Part shown: positions 48,201-60,000 of the stretch, in pieces
Position numbering within the stretch: the stretch's first letter is position 1
How the letters are laid out: each line of letters opens with the position of its first letter
Assembly: GCA_032358165.1 (NCBI GenBank)
Contig: JAALGY010000030.1
Location: 62,001 to 126,000, forward strand
Length of the DNA stretch: 64,000 bases
Source of the DNA: Diplosphaera chodatii
Taxonomy: Eukaryota > Chlorophyta > Trebouxiophyceae > Prasiolales > Stichococcaceae
Direction of reading: 5' to 3'
The notes under the pieces: model-generated
Seen by the model: only the letters and a program-made list of their open reading frames with translations
The model's database searches: none
Told to the model about the DNA's origin: nothing
Translations under genes and position numbers: made by a program

Positions 48201-51195
48201 CCCTTGGCCGCCGCCTCCAGGATGCCCATCACATCCTTGATGGACTCCAGCTTCTGGTCGGTGATGAGGATGCGGGCGTTGTCGTACTCCACCAGCATGC
48301 GCTCCTGCAAGTCAAACGAATTCGTCCGTGAGCCAGGGGTCGCAGCAAGAGACAGTGACCCGCCACACCAATGTGTGGAACGCAGACCCCAGCCAAACCC
48401 TAAACCCAGCGCCCAAGCAGGTCATCGCATGTGCGGGCTGCAGAGTGACAGCCAGCAGCAGCGTCTCCCCGCATTATGGAGCCAGCTGCCCTCTTGAACA
48501 GCTGCAGCTGCATTGATGCACCGTCCTCGTATTTCAGGCGCATCAGCAGGAGACCAACAGCATTGCGGCGGCCTTAAACCCTAAACCCTAAAGCCGTGGA
48601 GCGGCACCTGGTTGGTGATCATCTCCCGCGACACGTAGCCGCGGTCGATGGACATGCCCTCCTCCACCTCCACGCTGGTCTCCATCGTGTTGGAGTTCTC
48701 GATGGACAGCACGCCGTCGGAGCCCACCTGCAGTAAAGAACCTGACGCCCTGGTCAGCGGCGCCCTCGGGATGCAGGCGGCGGCGCGCCGCGCGGCCGCG
48801 GGCTTTGGCAGCGGCTGTAATACCCTGAAAGGTCTGCTCGACCAGCCCCCTGCCGGGCATTCAGGCCTGCATGTTCACCTTGTCCAGGGCCTCGGCGATC
48901 ATGTCGCCGATGACGCGGTCGTTGCCGGCTGAGATGGTGGCCACGTTCTGCAGGGGCAGCATGCCCGCGGTTGCCATGCGCAGTCAACCCAATGCGCCAT
49001 CGGTCAGGTGCTGCCGGTCGGACGCCTACACGAGAGGCGACCTGCAGGAAGCGACTTGCAGGCGCAGCTAGGTGACGGCCCTATCAAAACATGATAGCGG
49101 TGCCCACCCGGATGTCCTCTGTGCCCTTCACATCGCGGGCCAGCTCCTGCAGCCGGGACACCAGGTGCGTGCACGTCTTGTCGATGCCGCGCTTGATGCT
49201 GACGGGGTTCGCCCCGCTGGTGACTGCCTGCGCACGCAGAGGGGGCGCACCTCGCACGACATTTGTGACATGCCACAGGTCAGCTGCATGCTGCTGCGCA
49301 ACACATGAGCCAGCAACTTGCAACCGTTACACGACACCACAGCAGCAGGTGTTGCACTGACAGGCAGCGCTGGAGTATGGCCAGATTTGGTCTTGTCGCT
49401 ATGTCACGCGCATGCAATCCACCAGCGATCACTTGGACGCCCCACCTGCAGACCGTAGTGGATGATCTCCCGCGCCAGCACAGATGCTGTCGTTGTGCCA
49501 TCACCCGCCGAGTCGTTTGTCCGGCCAGCTACCTGCAGGGCATGGTGCCTGACTGTGATGCACATTTGCAGCTATTTAGACGAAACACCCACCGTCCTAA
49601 ATAGCAGAATTCATTCGCATTTTGTACAGCTGTGTTCTTGCAGGTATAATCTGAGGTCACAGAGCCATCTGCAGCACAGTCCTTCTCAGTCCCCCAGGAT
49701 GGCCTCTGTCAAGCAATGCTGCTGACCTACAGGTTTTGCACATCTGCCACTGCATCTGCCATGCATCTGGCGGCTGCCGATAACAGCTCTTCTGCGTGTC
49801 CACCTCATTCAACTGTGACCGCCCTAGCGCTGCCGCCCCCACAGCTGTCTGGTCCAGCCCGCCACCGTGGCTATTTGCTTGCGTGCATCAGCGGGGGGTG
49901 CTAGAGGGGGTGCCCACCTCCTTGATGAGCTGCGCGCCGGCATTCTCAAAGGGGTCCTCCAGCTCGATGGCGCGCGCAATGGACACGCCATCGTTGATGA
50001 CCTTCGGCACGCCGTAGCTCTCCTCCAGCACCACGTTGCGGCCTGCGGCGATGGGGGACAGCCTCGCTCAACGTATCATCTGGGCAGGTGCCGCCTGCTG
50101 GCTGCAAGGTGCTTGCGCTCGCGCGGCTGTGCTGCCGCGTTTGAGCTGGCTGGCTCTCTGCAGTTCATTGCTTGAGTGTTGCCCCCACACATTCCCTGAG
50201 GTCAAAGGCAGACCACCTGGGTTTCAGGCCGGAAAGCTGAGCTCACCGCGCGGGCCGAGCGTGACGCCGACGGCATCTGCGACTTTGTTGATGCCGTTCT
50301 GCAGCCGCGCCCTGGACTCGTTGTCGAACACGATCGTCTTCGACTCCGCTGCCTTTGTCACCTGCGCCAGAGGGTGTGGCTGCAAGTCAGTGGCGCTGCT
50401 TCTGCGCATGACCACCCGCCGCAGTCCCGCACGGGGAGAGGTGCGTTGCTGACAGTAGCCAGTCCTTGCTGCGGAGCGTGCAGCCCTGCCCGACTACACT
50501 GTTGAGCCACTGTGCATGCGCCAGCCGCTGAACGTTCTAGAAGCAGCTGGCGCATGCATACAGCCTCCATGTGGGCCCAACCGCATGCTCTTGCTCCACG
50601 CACCAGGCGGGAGCTCCGCGCTGATCGCGCTGTGTGCTGCACATGCCGCGGCAGTGCGCTGTGCGCTGTGGAGGCTGCCTTGCTGCGCAACACCTGGACA
50701 GCAAGCAGAGGATGCCTGTCGGCTGGTGCTGAGTGCAACTGCATATCTGTACCTGTATACGATTATTGATTTGCAAACACACTGGGGGGAGGTCCCAGTG
50801 CATTGCAATATGCCGATTGCATGCTGCAAGATGATGGGCCGACATGCAAGCTGTAACACGATTGATGCAATCATCTCACGGCCCGGTCCGGGTCAGACAG
50901 CATGATTGACAGACGGAAGCATGCTGCAGATGATCAGGCATGCGTGCAGGGGGTCAGTGTGACGCTGCATCGTCGAAGGCTGCCAAACAGCCGCCGTGGA
51001 TGCCGATGTTTCCGACACCATTTCGCGCACCTGCTGATTTGCTGTGCCGGCGTTGCCGCTCAGCATCTGTGCCTGTGTCTGCATGTTGTTGTTACGTGAA
51101 GCACGCGCCGTTCTCGTTGCTACGATCAAGCCTCTGCCAAAGCTGCGCGTGCTGCGTTGTCCAAGCCCCTGGCAGCTGGAACGGTGTACCAACAT
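45253..51195 (-). CDS. CPN60A: Chloroplast chaperonin 60 subunit alpha
   Basis: GroEL-type chaperonin subunit that folds Rubisco large subunit and other plastid proteins. Exons from the mature N terminus: 50361-50247, 50042-49918, 49532-49446, 49227-49108, 48947-48879, 48727-48608, 48304-48164, 47935-47831, 47630-47577, 47365-47246, 46920-46825, 46670-46587, 46329-46205, 45821-45671 and 45429-45253, all in phase. A candidate transit exon, 51195-51031 ([18 protein letters not shown]), fits phase and composition but is unproven. Landmarks: [114 protein letters not shown] favours alpha over beta. The tail is Gly/Met-rich, ending PAGLTM, reminiscent of bacterial GroEL. Confidence 0.94.
47139..47195 (-). 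pseudogene. Decayed partial copy of a CPN60A exon
   Basis: In the intron after exon 47365-47246, a stretch of about 57 bp repeats the 3' end of that exon. The copy translates to [11 protein letters not shown] against the exon's [10 protein letters not shown] and matches at nucleotide level along GCGTCGGCGA and neighbouring blocks with scattered substitutions and one indel. The copy runs into GCC rather than GT, so it lacks a splice donor. Confidence 0.75.
48574..48592. repeat. Telomere-like (CCCTAAA)n in CPN60A intron
   Basis: Two and a half CCCTAAA units lie just downstream (coding sense) of a CPN60A splice donor; a shorter one occurs at 48393-48407 in the same intron. Confidence 0.9.
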
Positions 51196-52113
51196 CAGAC
51201 GCAAACCCTACTGATAGCACGTCAACTACCAGTCTGGCAGTAGGTTCAGCACGGATTAGCATGACCAGAAGCCTGCGCAATTCGCCGCTGGCACGGCAGA
51301 CGGCGTATGCGGCAGCACACGGCTCGCTGAGCTGCTACGGCGTGCATTGAAACCGCTGCCGGGGCCGCAAGTTTGCCAAGTTTGGGTGTTGTTACATAAG
51401 CATCCTTCCGGAAGCCAGCTGCTTTCTCGCAGCAGCTCGCAGGCCGCAAGGCGGCTGGCGGACCGGCGGACTCAGGACTACAGGTGGGATACCTTGCAGT
51501 GTGGGACTGCCTCGCCAAGTGGCGCACTTCCAAGCAGAGCTGTCAGCAGCATCCAACATTCGAGTGCTCAAGGCGCCTGACCGGCCACTGCAGCAGCGGG
51601 CACCGGGCCAGCAGTCCCGCGATCCCTAGCACTGGCAGCATAGGACTGTCAGCGGGCACTGGCAGCTGCGGAAACAGGACGCGGACATTTTGCCTGCCGT
51701 GGTACTGCTAATACACACAGCTGCAGGGGTTGTCAACTCAGAACGGTCAGTGGGCCGCCTGCGGCCTGCCTGCGCGTTGTACTGCGTACAACCTCACAGT
51801 AGCTTGTGGACTTTGGGGCATTCCGCGGCCGGGGCCGCTTGCCTGCTCTTTCCAGCTCAGCACAGCGCAGACCCAAGCAGCTCTGCCAGCAGCGATCACC
51901 TGGCCTGTACTCGTGTGCCGCCTTGCCGTACGCTCCCCACGCCAACCGTCAACGCCGTGTCGATCCCCCTTGTCCGGGGCAGCCGGTCCAGCGTCCGCGC
52001 CGTGCCGCAGGCATGCAAGTGGTGCATGCAACACCATCCTGCTTACGCACCCTGGCTGCGCGCCACATGCGCTCCTGACCCCCTGCTGTGCCCCCGCAGG
52101 CCAAGGCTCCGCC
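51196..52113. promoter_or_regulatory. Divergent gap CPN60A / CW protein
   Basis: About 0.9 kb. It should hold the CPN60A promoter and one or more upstream exons or the leader of the CW-domain gene, whose first recognised exon begins right after an acceptor-like CAG at 52100. No other gene was recognised. Confidence 0.4.
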
Positions 52114-53434
52114 ATGCAGCACCCGGTGCCGGAGCTGTGCGTGTGGGTGCAGTGCAGCGAGCCGGTGAGGGCACATGCTTGCAGTATAGTTGGACACGTT
52201 GGCGTCATGCAGTTGGCTTGGCGAGGGAGGTCATGCAGGACGTGAGATCAAGCAGCGCGGTGGCAGCGCACCCATGTGAAGCGTGCACCTGAACACCTCC
52301 CGTGTCTGGGATGCACAGCAGCAGCAGCAGCAGCACCAAAGCTGATCAGTACAAGTTGTTGGGGTACGGCGGGGGAAGCACAGGGCCTTGCCAACACAGC
52401 TCCATGTGGAGCTGACAGCGACTTTGATTGGGACTGCCTCCCCACCCGCAGGCGTGCGCCAAGTGGCGGAAGATGCCGCCGGGGTACCGCGCCGACGACC
52501 CCCGCTTCTCGGGCGACTGGTACTGCGACATGAACCCCGACCGCGAGATGGCCGCCTACGGCTGCGACGCGCCGCAGGAAGTGGACGAGGTACGTGCTGC
52601 CGCCCTCACAGCCCGCTTCCATCGCCTTTGTGGCAGCCTCGCCCCTGCAGAGCGTCAATCGCAGCGATAGCTTTACCGGCTGTGTCTTGCTCTGCTGCAT
52701 TTTGCGCTGCTGCAGTACGCCCCACACTCCAGACGGCCCGGCGGCCGCTTGAAAGGGCTGCTTTGCAGTCCTGCCCGCCGCCGACGAGCTGGTGACGCTA
52801 CATGATGGGTCAGGCGGAGGAGGCGGAGGAGCGGCGGCAGAAGGATCATCTCACTGTGCAGCGGTCATCCAAGCCACATTGACATCTGGTGACGCCCCGA
52901 CGCGCTGGGCGCAGGCGGAGGAGGCGGAGAAGCAGCGGCAGAAGGAGATGGAGATCATGGCGGCGCGGCAGCGCGCCGCAGAGTTCCAGCGCGTCGCCGA
53001 GATGCAGCGCGCCGCCGAGATGCAGGTTCGGCCCGTGCTGCCGGCTTGCGTCAGGTTGCCCCGTTCGCAAGGGGGCGGAGAGTGCTGCGCAGCCCTGGTC
53101 CCTGTGTCCGCGGCCTGCCGCCACGACGGCACCAGTGCCCTGCGGGGTTGGTGCAGGTCTGCAGAGCTTGCTGCCCGCACCGAGCCGCACCCGCGGGCCG
53201 CCCGCGCCAGCTGTGGGCCAGACTGCTTGACCGTGAACTGGAAGCTTCCCCCGAGGCCATGGCAGCCTCCAGCCATCGCCGCCATGTGCTGGCATGCCAT
53301 GTTAAAACCTGACAGATGTGCTGCTGTTGCGCGTGCAGCGCATGGCGGAGATGCAGCGGGCCGCGCAGTTCGGGCACCCGCAGCAGGGCGCGGTGCCGCC
53401 GCCCTTCTTCCAGCCGCCGCCCGGCCCCCGCTGA
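52114..53434 (+). CDS. CW-type zinc-finger protein with coiled coil
   Basis: CW domains bind methylated histone H3 lysine 4 through aromatic and zinc-coordinating residues. Exons 52114-52164, 52452-52589, 52915-53025 and 53339-53434 join in phase. The domain occupies about residues 5-60: CVWVQCSEP, CAKWRKMPPGY, SGDWYCDMNPD, YGCDAPQEVDE, giving the four cysteines in C-x4-C ... C-x12-C order and the two conserved tryptophans. A Glu/Gln/Arg/Met-rich coiled coil follows (AEKQRQKEMEIMAARQ, EMQRAAEMQ), then a Pro/Phe-rich end (GAVPPPFFQPPPGPR). The ATG lies in GCCATGC context, but an acceptor 13 bp upstream suggests coding or leader exons further 5'. Total here is about 131 residues, short for a chromatin reader, so the start may be incomplete. 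A copy of the coiled-coil exon start lies at 52812-52845. Confidence 0.75.
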
Positions 53435-54930
53435 GCCTTCCTGCTTCCCGCCGCCGGCCCCCGCAACCAGCAGATCATGCGCCCGCCGCCGGACGGGGCA
53501 GCCGCCACGCCGCGAGCAGCAGCTGGGGGTTTGCGTGGGTACAGGCCTCGGCATAGCTGCTACAGCAGGCATGGCCTGGTCTGGCGGCTGGAAGTGCAGC
53601 ACCAGCGGCAAACGGTGGCTAGTCGTGGGCGGCAGGGCCAGCAGGGTCATGTCAGCAGGGGCTGCGGTTAGGGCTGAAGGCCCGCAGTAGCCAGGAAGAT
53701 ATGATGCACCCAGCTGCGCTTAGGTGCACATGCGGGAACAAAGGCGTTTGAACACTGACAGGGGTGTACCACGCTGCACCAGGGGGCAAAATGTCCGACA
53801 AATGTTTGCTGTGGGGATGTTGCGGCGTTTGGCCAGTGCCAGACGACGGCCATGCCCCTGTTTTTCAGCTGTTCGTTGTCTGTTTTGGCGCCCCGCTGCC
53901 GCCGCCAAGCAGGCCCCCCCTGCAGTGTGTGGTCGGCACTGCCGGCGGTGGCACGGGGCTCGTCGTGAAGCATTGTGTAAGCAGTACTGCACAGCCTTGC
54001 AGAGCCACGGTGCAGTGCCACACGCAGTGCGCTGTCGCTGCCAGCTTGCACAGCAGGTATTCACGTGCGTGGGTGTGAGCAACTGCAGGGCGGGTCACGC
54101 TGACAGGGCTCTCGAGAGCAATGGCCTCTGCAGAGTGCAGCTGCTTTGCGAACGCAGCTCGTCGTTCTCAACTCGTCGTGTGACCTTTGTACACATATAA
54201 CATGCCTTAGATGGCCGCCAGTGGCAAAGTGACGGTGGCAGCTCCTGCTGCACCTAACACTTTTGTGCCAGGTTGTCGCAAACATGCATACGGACATCAG
54301 AGCATCTAAAGCGTCGGCAACAGTCGTTGTGGGGGCCTCCAACGCTGATTCATTCCTTTGAGATGCCTGATCCCATCAGCAGACGCGCAGCCGCGTGGAA
54401 CTCAGTCCTACGTGTGCTGGGCGATCTGGAGTGGCCATGCCGTTTATACATTCTGTTGCCCAAGCACTCAGATGAGCAAGATGAAAAACAGGTACATTCA
54501 ATCACTATCCATGCATCTGTTTGGGGGGTTCTTGCCAAATGACTGTCTTCCGGAAGAGTTGCGGCGTGTGATGCAGTTGCCTGCTGCGCATCCTGTGTCC
54601 GCAGGTCTTGTATTCGCGTTGATGATGCAACTTGCGCTTACCTAGACCTTTGCATGTCATAGTCACATTGATACTCGCACTTGAACGACGCGCAGTCTGC
54701 CGCGCAGGACCTGCACCCTTTGGTGATCACCGCCTGGCGGTGCTTGCTGCGGGCAATCGACCACCTGCTGACAGGTGCGCACCGAGAGCTGTATGCCACC
54801 ACGCTGCTGAAACGCGTGAGGAGGACTTCATCAGCGTTGAACACCGTTTGGCCATCGATGACGCTAATCCAGAACCCATTGGCACACACCCTCCGCATGG
54901 CGGCAACTGCGAAGGGTGAACCCTGGCAAC
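53435..54930. other. Gap between CW protein and membrane protein
   Basis: About 1.5 kb with no recognisable gene on either strand. A TGTAA motif lies near 53975, about 540 nt past the CW stop codon. The promoter of the downstream membrane protein is expected here. Confidence 0.35.
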
Positions 54931-56595
54931 ATGACAGCTGGCTGCCTGGCGTCAGACGTCAACGCCACGAGGCTGCTTCCTGCAGCCTGCCTGCGGCCGC
55001 TGACGCCGCTGCTGGCGGCCACCGGCGCCGCCAGAACCGCGTCGCGGAGCTCGCTGCCGGCATGGCAGCGCGCCTGCCTCCTGCCGCTGGCAGTTTCAGC
55101 CGTCGCCGCCGTCGGCGCCGCCGCCGGCGCCGGCATGATGCTGTGGAACCTGCTGGCCTGCGTCTCGCTGGCGATTGGGGCCATGGGCAGCCTGGCCGGC
55201 GCAGCGGCAGCGGCGGTGGCGGCGGTCGTGGCGCTGGCGGCCTTCGGCATGGCCGCCGCCGTCGCCGGAGGCGTCACCTTTGCGGTGAGCTGTTGGGACC
55301 CTCTGTCCCTACCCTCGAACGCGCCTGCGACGTGCAGCAGCTGATCGCGCAAGCTGTGTGGACTGATCATGCACAATCGTGCGGCTGCATGGCAAGCGGG
55401 AAAATAAGAGGGAACCACAGGGCCTGCTGCTCAGCTGCCCCTGCTGCAAGTGCAGGTGGCGCACGCGGCGAAGGCCGGGGCCGCAGGGGCGATGGTGCGG
55501 CCCGTCGACGAGCCGCTGCCGACATCAGCGAGCGAGGCGATGGTGGCGGCGGCCACTGAGGCGGCGGACCGGCAGCGGCGGCTGGCCAGGGTCTTCAGCC
55601 TGCCGTGGGCGGAGCCGCTGCCGGTGTTCAGGTGCCCGCCGCACCAGGTCACAGCACAGCCTTGAGCACATGCGGCAGCGTAATCAGAGAGTAGAGTGTT
55701 TAGGATGCAGTTTCTGTGCTCTTGACAAGCCGCAGGTGTGCTCCTGAGCAACACCTCAGCTGCGGGAGTGGGGGATCATCGTGCACTGCCAATGCGGCAG
55801 TAACCGTAGTGTTTCCTTGATTTCACAGGATGCATGAGCGGGACGCCACGAGGACGGGCGGCTATCGGATACGCAACAGCCTCGCAGATGCCGGCAACCA
55901 CGCGGCCACGGCCGGGGTGCGGGTCGCCTCGCCAGGGGTGCTGGCCTTTGGGCTGATGAAGGTGAGGCGCCAGGGTTTGGGGTGCAACACAGATTGCTGC
56001 GCGACGCACGTGCCGATCCTAGAGTGCCTGTCCCTGCGCTGGATCTGTGTCTACGAGGGTCTGCGTACCGTGTGAGTCACTGTGAGCCAGGCAGGTCCTG
56101 TGCAGCAGGAGAATTTACAGCAGGATGCACATGTTCCCAGCACTACGCCTGCCTGCAACGTTCAGGACCCAAAGATTGATCAGCTGTGCAGTGCGCTGTG
56201 AGTGATATCAAGCGGCATGTGCCATGCTGCAGGTGGTGTGGGACACCTGGCCGCTGGTGCTGAAGCCGGTCGGCATGCTCCTTGCCGCTGCCGCGGGTGC
56301 TGTGATGGGCGTCGGCATCGGCGGCTGCGGCATCGTGTGCAACGTTGCGGGCAGTGGCTTCGACCTCGTCGAGGCGGCGTGGCTCACGGCACAGCAGGGC
56401 ATAGCGGCGCTGCTGATACGCGATCCCGCAGCCGAGGCAGCGGCGGCGGCGGCGGCTGCGCAGGCGGAGGCAGCTCAAGCCGCGGCGCCAGCAGCGCGGG
56501 CTGACATGCCAGCGGACGTGCAGCTTTCTGAAACGGGTGACAGGCATGCAGCTGACACGTCTGCAAAGGAAGAGCTGGAGCTCGCAGACGTATGA
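54931..56595 (+). CDS. Unrecognised Ala/Gly-rich multi-pass membrane protein
   Basis: Four exons, 54931-55284, 55456-55631, 55829-55961 and 56233-56595, join in phase to about 341 residues. The first exon encodes hydrophobic segments (LLPLAVSAVAAVGAAAGAGMM, WNLLACVSLAIGAMG, then an Ala/Val-rich helix). The middle is soluble (RRLARVFSLPWAEPLPVF, RTGGYRIRNSLADAG). The last exon has another hydrophobic block (PVGMLLAAAAGAVMGVGIGG) and an Ala/Glu-rich acidic tail ending KEELELADV. No family was recognised. Repeated Gly/Ala helices recall membrane-curving or pore proteins, but that is only a resemblance. The ATG follows an in-frame GTG and is the first methionine in this frame. Confidence 0.6.
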
Positions 56596-57098
56596 GCAGC
56601 TGGTGTTCGGCTCCACTGCACACCATCCTTTTGGGACCTATGTACCGGTAGTCAGTCTGTTTCCAGTTGTTCAGGTGCAAAGGGTTTGCCGCAGATGTAA
56701 TTGTCAAACGTGCTCGCGATGTCTGCACATTCTACTGATGAAATTACAGCTCCAAGCCAAGTGGGTTGTTTCAAAGCTTGCCACAAAACAAACTGAGACT
56801 GCCGAAGGTTTCCTGCAAATTCGACTGCTGCGCCATGACAGACTCCTGCTGACACAGTCACCAACCTGTGTATGACAGGTGCATGCGTGGGGGCTGACTC
56901 GTGTGAAATACGATGTATAAACCGCCAATGGGACAGTGCCAGCAGCCACAGCACCGCAGGCTGCAGGTGTTTTACGCATCCGAGTCAAAACAATCTCTGA
57001 AGTTGAGTCGTCAAGCAAACGCCGCCTGCAACGCGTCCGTTCATCTGCTCCCGAACGCTCCTAGGCAGACGTCTCATCCAGATCGGCTGCGCATGCCA
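56596..57098. other. Convergent 3' region of membrane protein and PDAT
   Basis: About 500 bp. A plus-strand TGTAA at 56696-56700 lies about 100 nt past the membrane-protein stop codon and is a good polyadenylation signal candidate. A minus-strand TGTAA near 56741 may serve PDAT. Confidence 0.5.
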
Positions 57099-60000
57099 CT
57101 ACGACCAGTCGATCTTGCTGGCGATGTCGTCGATGTCCGAGTAGATCTCGTCCTTGATCTGCGCCACACGCAAGCAGCACATGTCTGAGGCGGACGAGCG
57201 TGGCCGGCGGCGCCGCTGCCAAGTGCACACCAGACGGACAGGACGCCGCACGCAGCAACGGACGCTTCGCATGTACAACACAACAACCTGCAATGACCGG
57301 AGCCTGGACCCACCTGGTCGCCGTTGCCGGTTGCGACGTGCAGCAGCAGGTCCAGCAGCCCGTGGTTGCCCAGCACATCCACGTGGTCGCTGGTCCAGGG
57401 GCCCCCCCTGCAGCGCAGCGCAGGGACACCCGGTTGCTGGACCGCCGGCGGGAAGAAACTGGCTGCCTGCCGCCCTCTGCCCGTCAGCCAGCCAGCTGGC
57501 TGTTGCGGGCGTGGCAGCATGGCCGCCTTTGCGTGGGCACATGCTACGCTTGAGATGAGCAGCAGCGCAGGCCATACTGGGCTGCACAAAACCAGGGCAG
57601 CGCGGAAATCAGATCAGATGCGCTCTGACATGCTCTGCTGGTTGCTGCTGGTTACAGGAGTGTGTTCTCCTGAACAGCCACGTCAAAGATCCCATTGGAA
57701 ATTAAGATATTGAAAATTCAGAAATTGAAATCAGCCTCAGCCGCACCGGGGGTCCTGGTACAGCGGCACGGGTCGGTGCACCAGCTCCCGCGTCTTGATG
57801 TCGATCTTGCCGGGGTTCAACTTTTTGGTGCGCCAGCCGCCGCGGCAGTGCACGCCCAGGGAGATGAGGGGCACCGTGCCATCGCCGTTGCCCTTGCGCA
57901 CCCCCGAGTCCTGCGCGCCGGGGCACAGCAGCATTCAGTGCAATTCCGAAATCCGAATTCGAACTTATACGCCACGCTGCATCTTGGAATGATGGTCGTG
58001 AGAGCGCACAACGGGCCCGGTGTTTGAGGACTGCTACCAACAGAGTCCCTGTCACCAGAGCCCACGACACATTCCCGTCTCAGATGCTCAACTCTGCTGT
58101 GACAGTCCATCAGCTACGCATCCTCCCGATTCCATGCTCAGGATTCAACTTCCGCCTTGCTTATTGTCACGCACTCATCCATTCACTGTATCAGGCTTTG
58201 AGCTGCGCGGCGCACCATGAAGGTGGTGGAGTTGCTGATCTCGGTGGCGATGGTCCACTGCAGGGGCACGCCCTCCTCGCGCGTCGCCGCCTCCGTCTGC
58301 ACCGTCGCGTTGACGGCCTCCGGGTCCTGCTGCTTCAGGTACAGGTACGCCCTGCGGTTTAGGGTTTAGGGTTTAGGAGTCACATGTCAGAGGTGTGCAG
58401 TATGTGTCGTGCGCGGCAAGTGGGTCGAGCATAGCCTCCGGGTCCTGCTGCTTCAGGTACAGGTACGCCCTGCGGTTTTGGGTCAGGTGTCAGAGGTGTG
58501 CGGCATGTGTCGTGCGCGGCAAGTGGGTCGAGCATGGCCCCACCAAAGTGTGGGGCATGCCAACTGGAGACTAGTTGCTCTATGGCCTGTCAGCGCCGAG
58601 CAGCTGCGGAGCGTCTCACAGCGTGCACGTCGCTGCTGCTGCGCTGCACAGTGGCAGGCGTGATTCATGTGAGGCCCAAGCCAGAGCCGGGAGTCCAGTG
58701 CAGGCTTCAGCCCTGAGCGCCACATCTCGACGGGCTTGCCGACGCCAGAGGCGCACCTCTGATGCCGAGCTGCTGCGGCATGAGGCACCAGGACAGAAAG
58801 GCACCCTGTGGGCCTACATCCTGATCGCGGCCCCACCTCTCAACGGGCTTGTCGACGCCGTAGATGCAGTACATCTTCATGCTGGGCGCGTTGGGCAGCG
58901 GGTCCTCCATCGGGTCGTGCATGTACACGTCGGCGTCTTTGTCGTAGCCGTCGCCGTGGCGCTTGCCGTCCGGCCCCGTCACCGCCGCCCACATGCCTGC
59001 GACATGTTTCCAGGTGCGTACCCGTCACACCAGGCTGGTTCGTGTCCAGAAGGCAGTGCTGCTGCCTGCTGCTGGAGGCAGCCAGGTGCGCGATCCGGCC
59101 AGCCGGCGGGCTGCCACAGCGTCGGACGTTCAGGTGCGTCTGTGGCGACTCTCTGCTGGCGGAGCCCTGCCCACGGTGCAGGTGCCCGCCGTGACGCCAC
59201 ACTCTGCCACAAGTCCGGCGCTGCAAAGGCCCCACTGAAAAGCCCCTGCACGCTCTGGGCAGGCTGGGCCTGCCAGCAGCGCGGCGCACCGATGTGCTTG
59301 CGCAGGTCGGGGGAGGTGCCGAAGGCGCCCTCCTTGAGCAGCAGGCCCATCGCCTGGTCCAGCGTCAGCGCCTCCCACGCCGGGTCGGTCGGGTACCCCG
59401 AGTTGGGGTCCGCCCTGCGCGGGGAGCGCAGCATTGACGATCAGCACCTGCCGCCGCCCATGCAGCCGGGCTTCGACCCACTCATACTGCGCTGCGTGCA
59501 GTGCACGATGCACAAACCGTTATGCACAGCAAGAAGCCGCCTTGTGATTCGCAAGGCGGCCGCAGTACACTGTGCAGGTCACCGCGGGGTGAGGCAGAGC
59601 AGAGTTCATTGTGTAAAGACTCAGGGCTCGCGGCGCCCCACCCGGAGGCGGCGTCCTTCTGGTTGGTGCGCTCGTTCTGGCGCGGCGTGAGGCGGTCGAT
59701 CATGCGGTTGAAGCGCTCCCATAACCCGGGGTGCGTGTCGCCGTGGATGTCCAGCTTCGTGAGGAAGGCCCTGCGGCGCGGCGTGGCCAGAGGGTTTAGG
59801 GTTTGGCTGGCGTGAGGGTCCGGCCAGCGTGGCCGGGCTCACATGCGTTGCATCGCAGCAGTCGGTGGGAAGACGGTGCCGTCCGCTATCTTTCTACAGA
59901 TGAACCCCTCACTGACGATGGCCTACTGTGTGACAGTATGTGTCGTGGGCCCTGAAAGCCTGCGCTGCTCGGTGAGGGGAGGAGTCAGCTGCACAGTTCG

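Noticed and set aside
54681..55559. Long plus-strand frame of 292 codons as a protein
   Set aside because: Its Arg/Gly/Ala-rich translation is a shadow of the membrane-protein exon in another frame.
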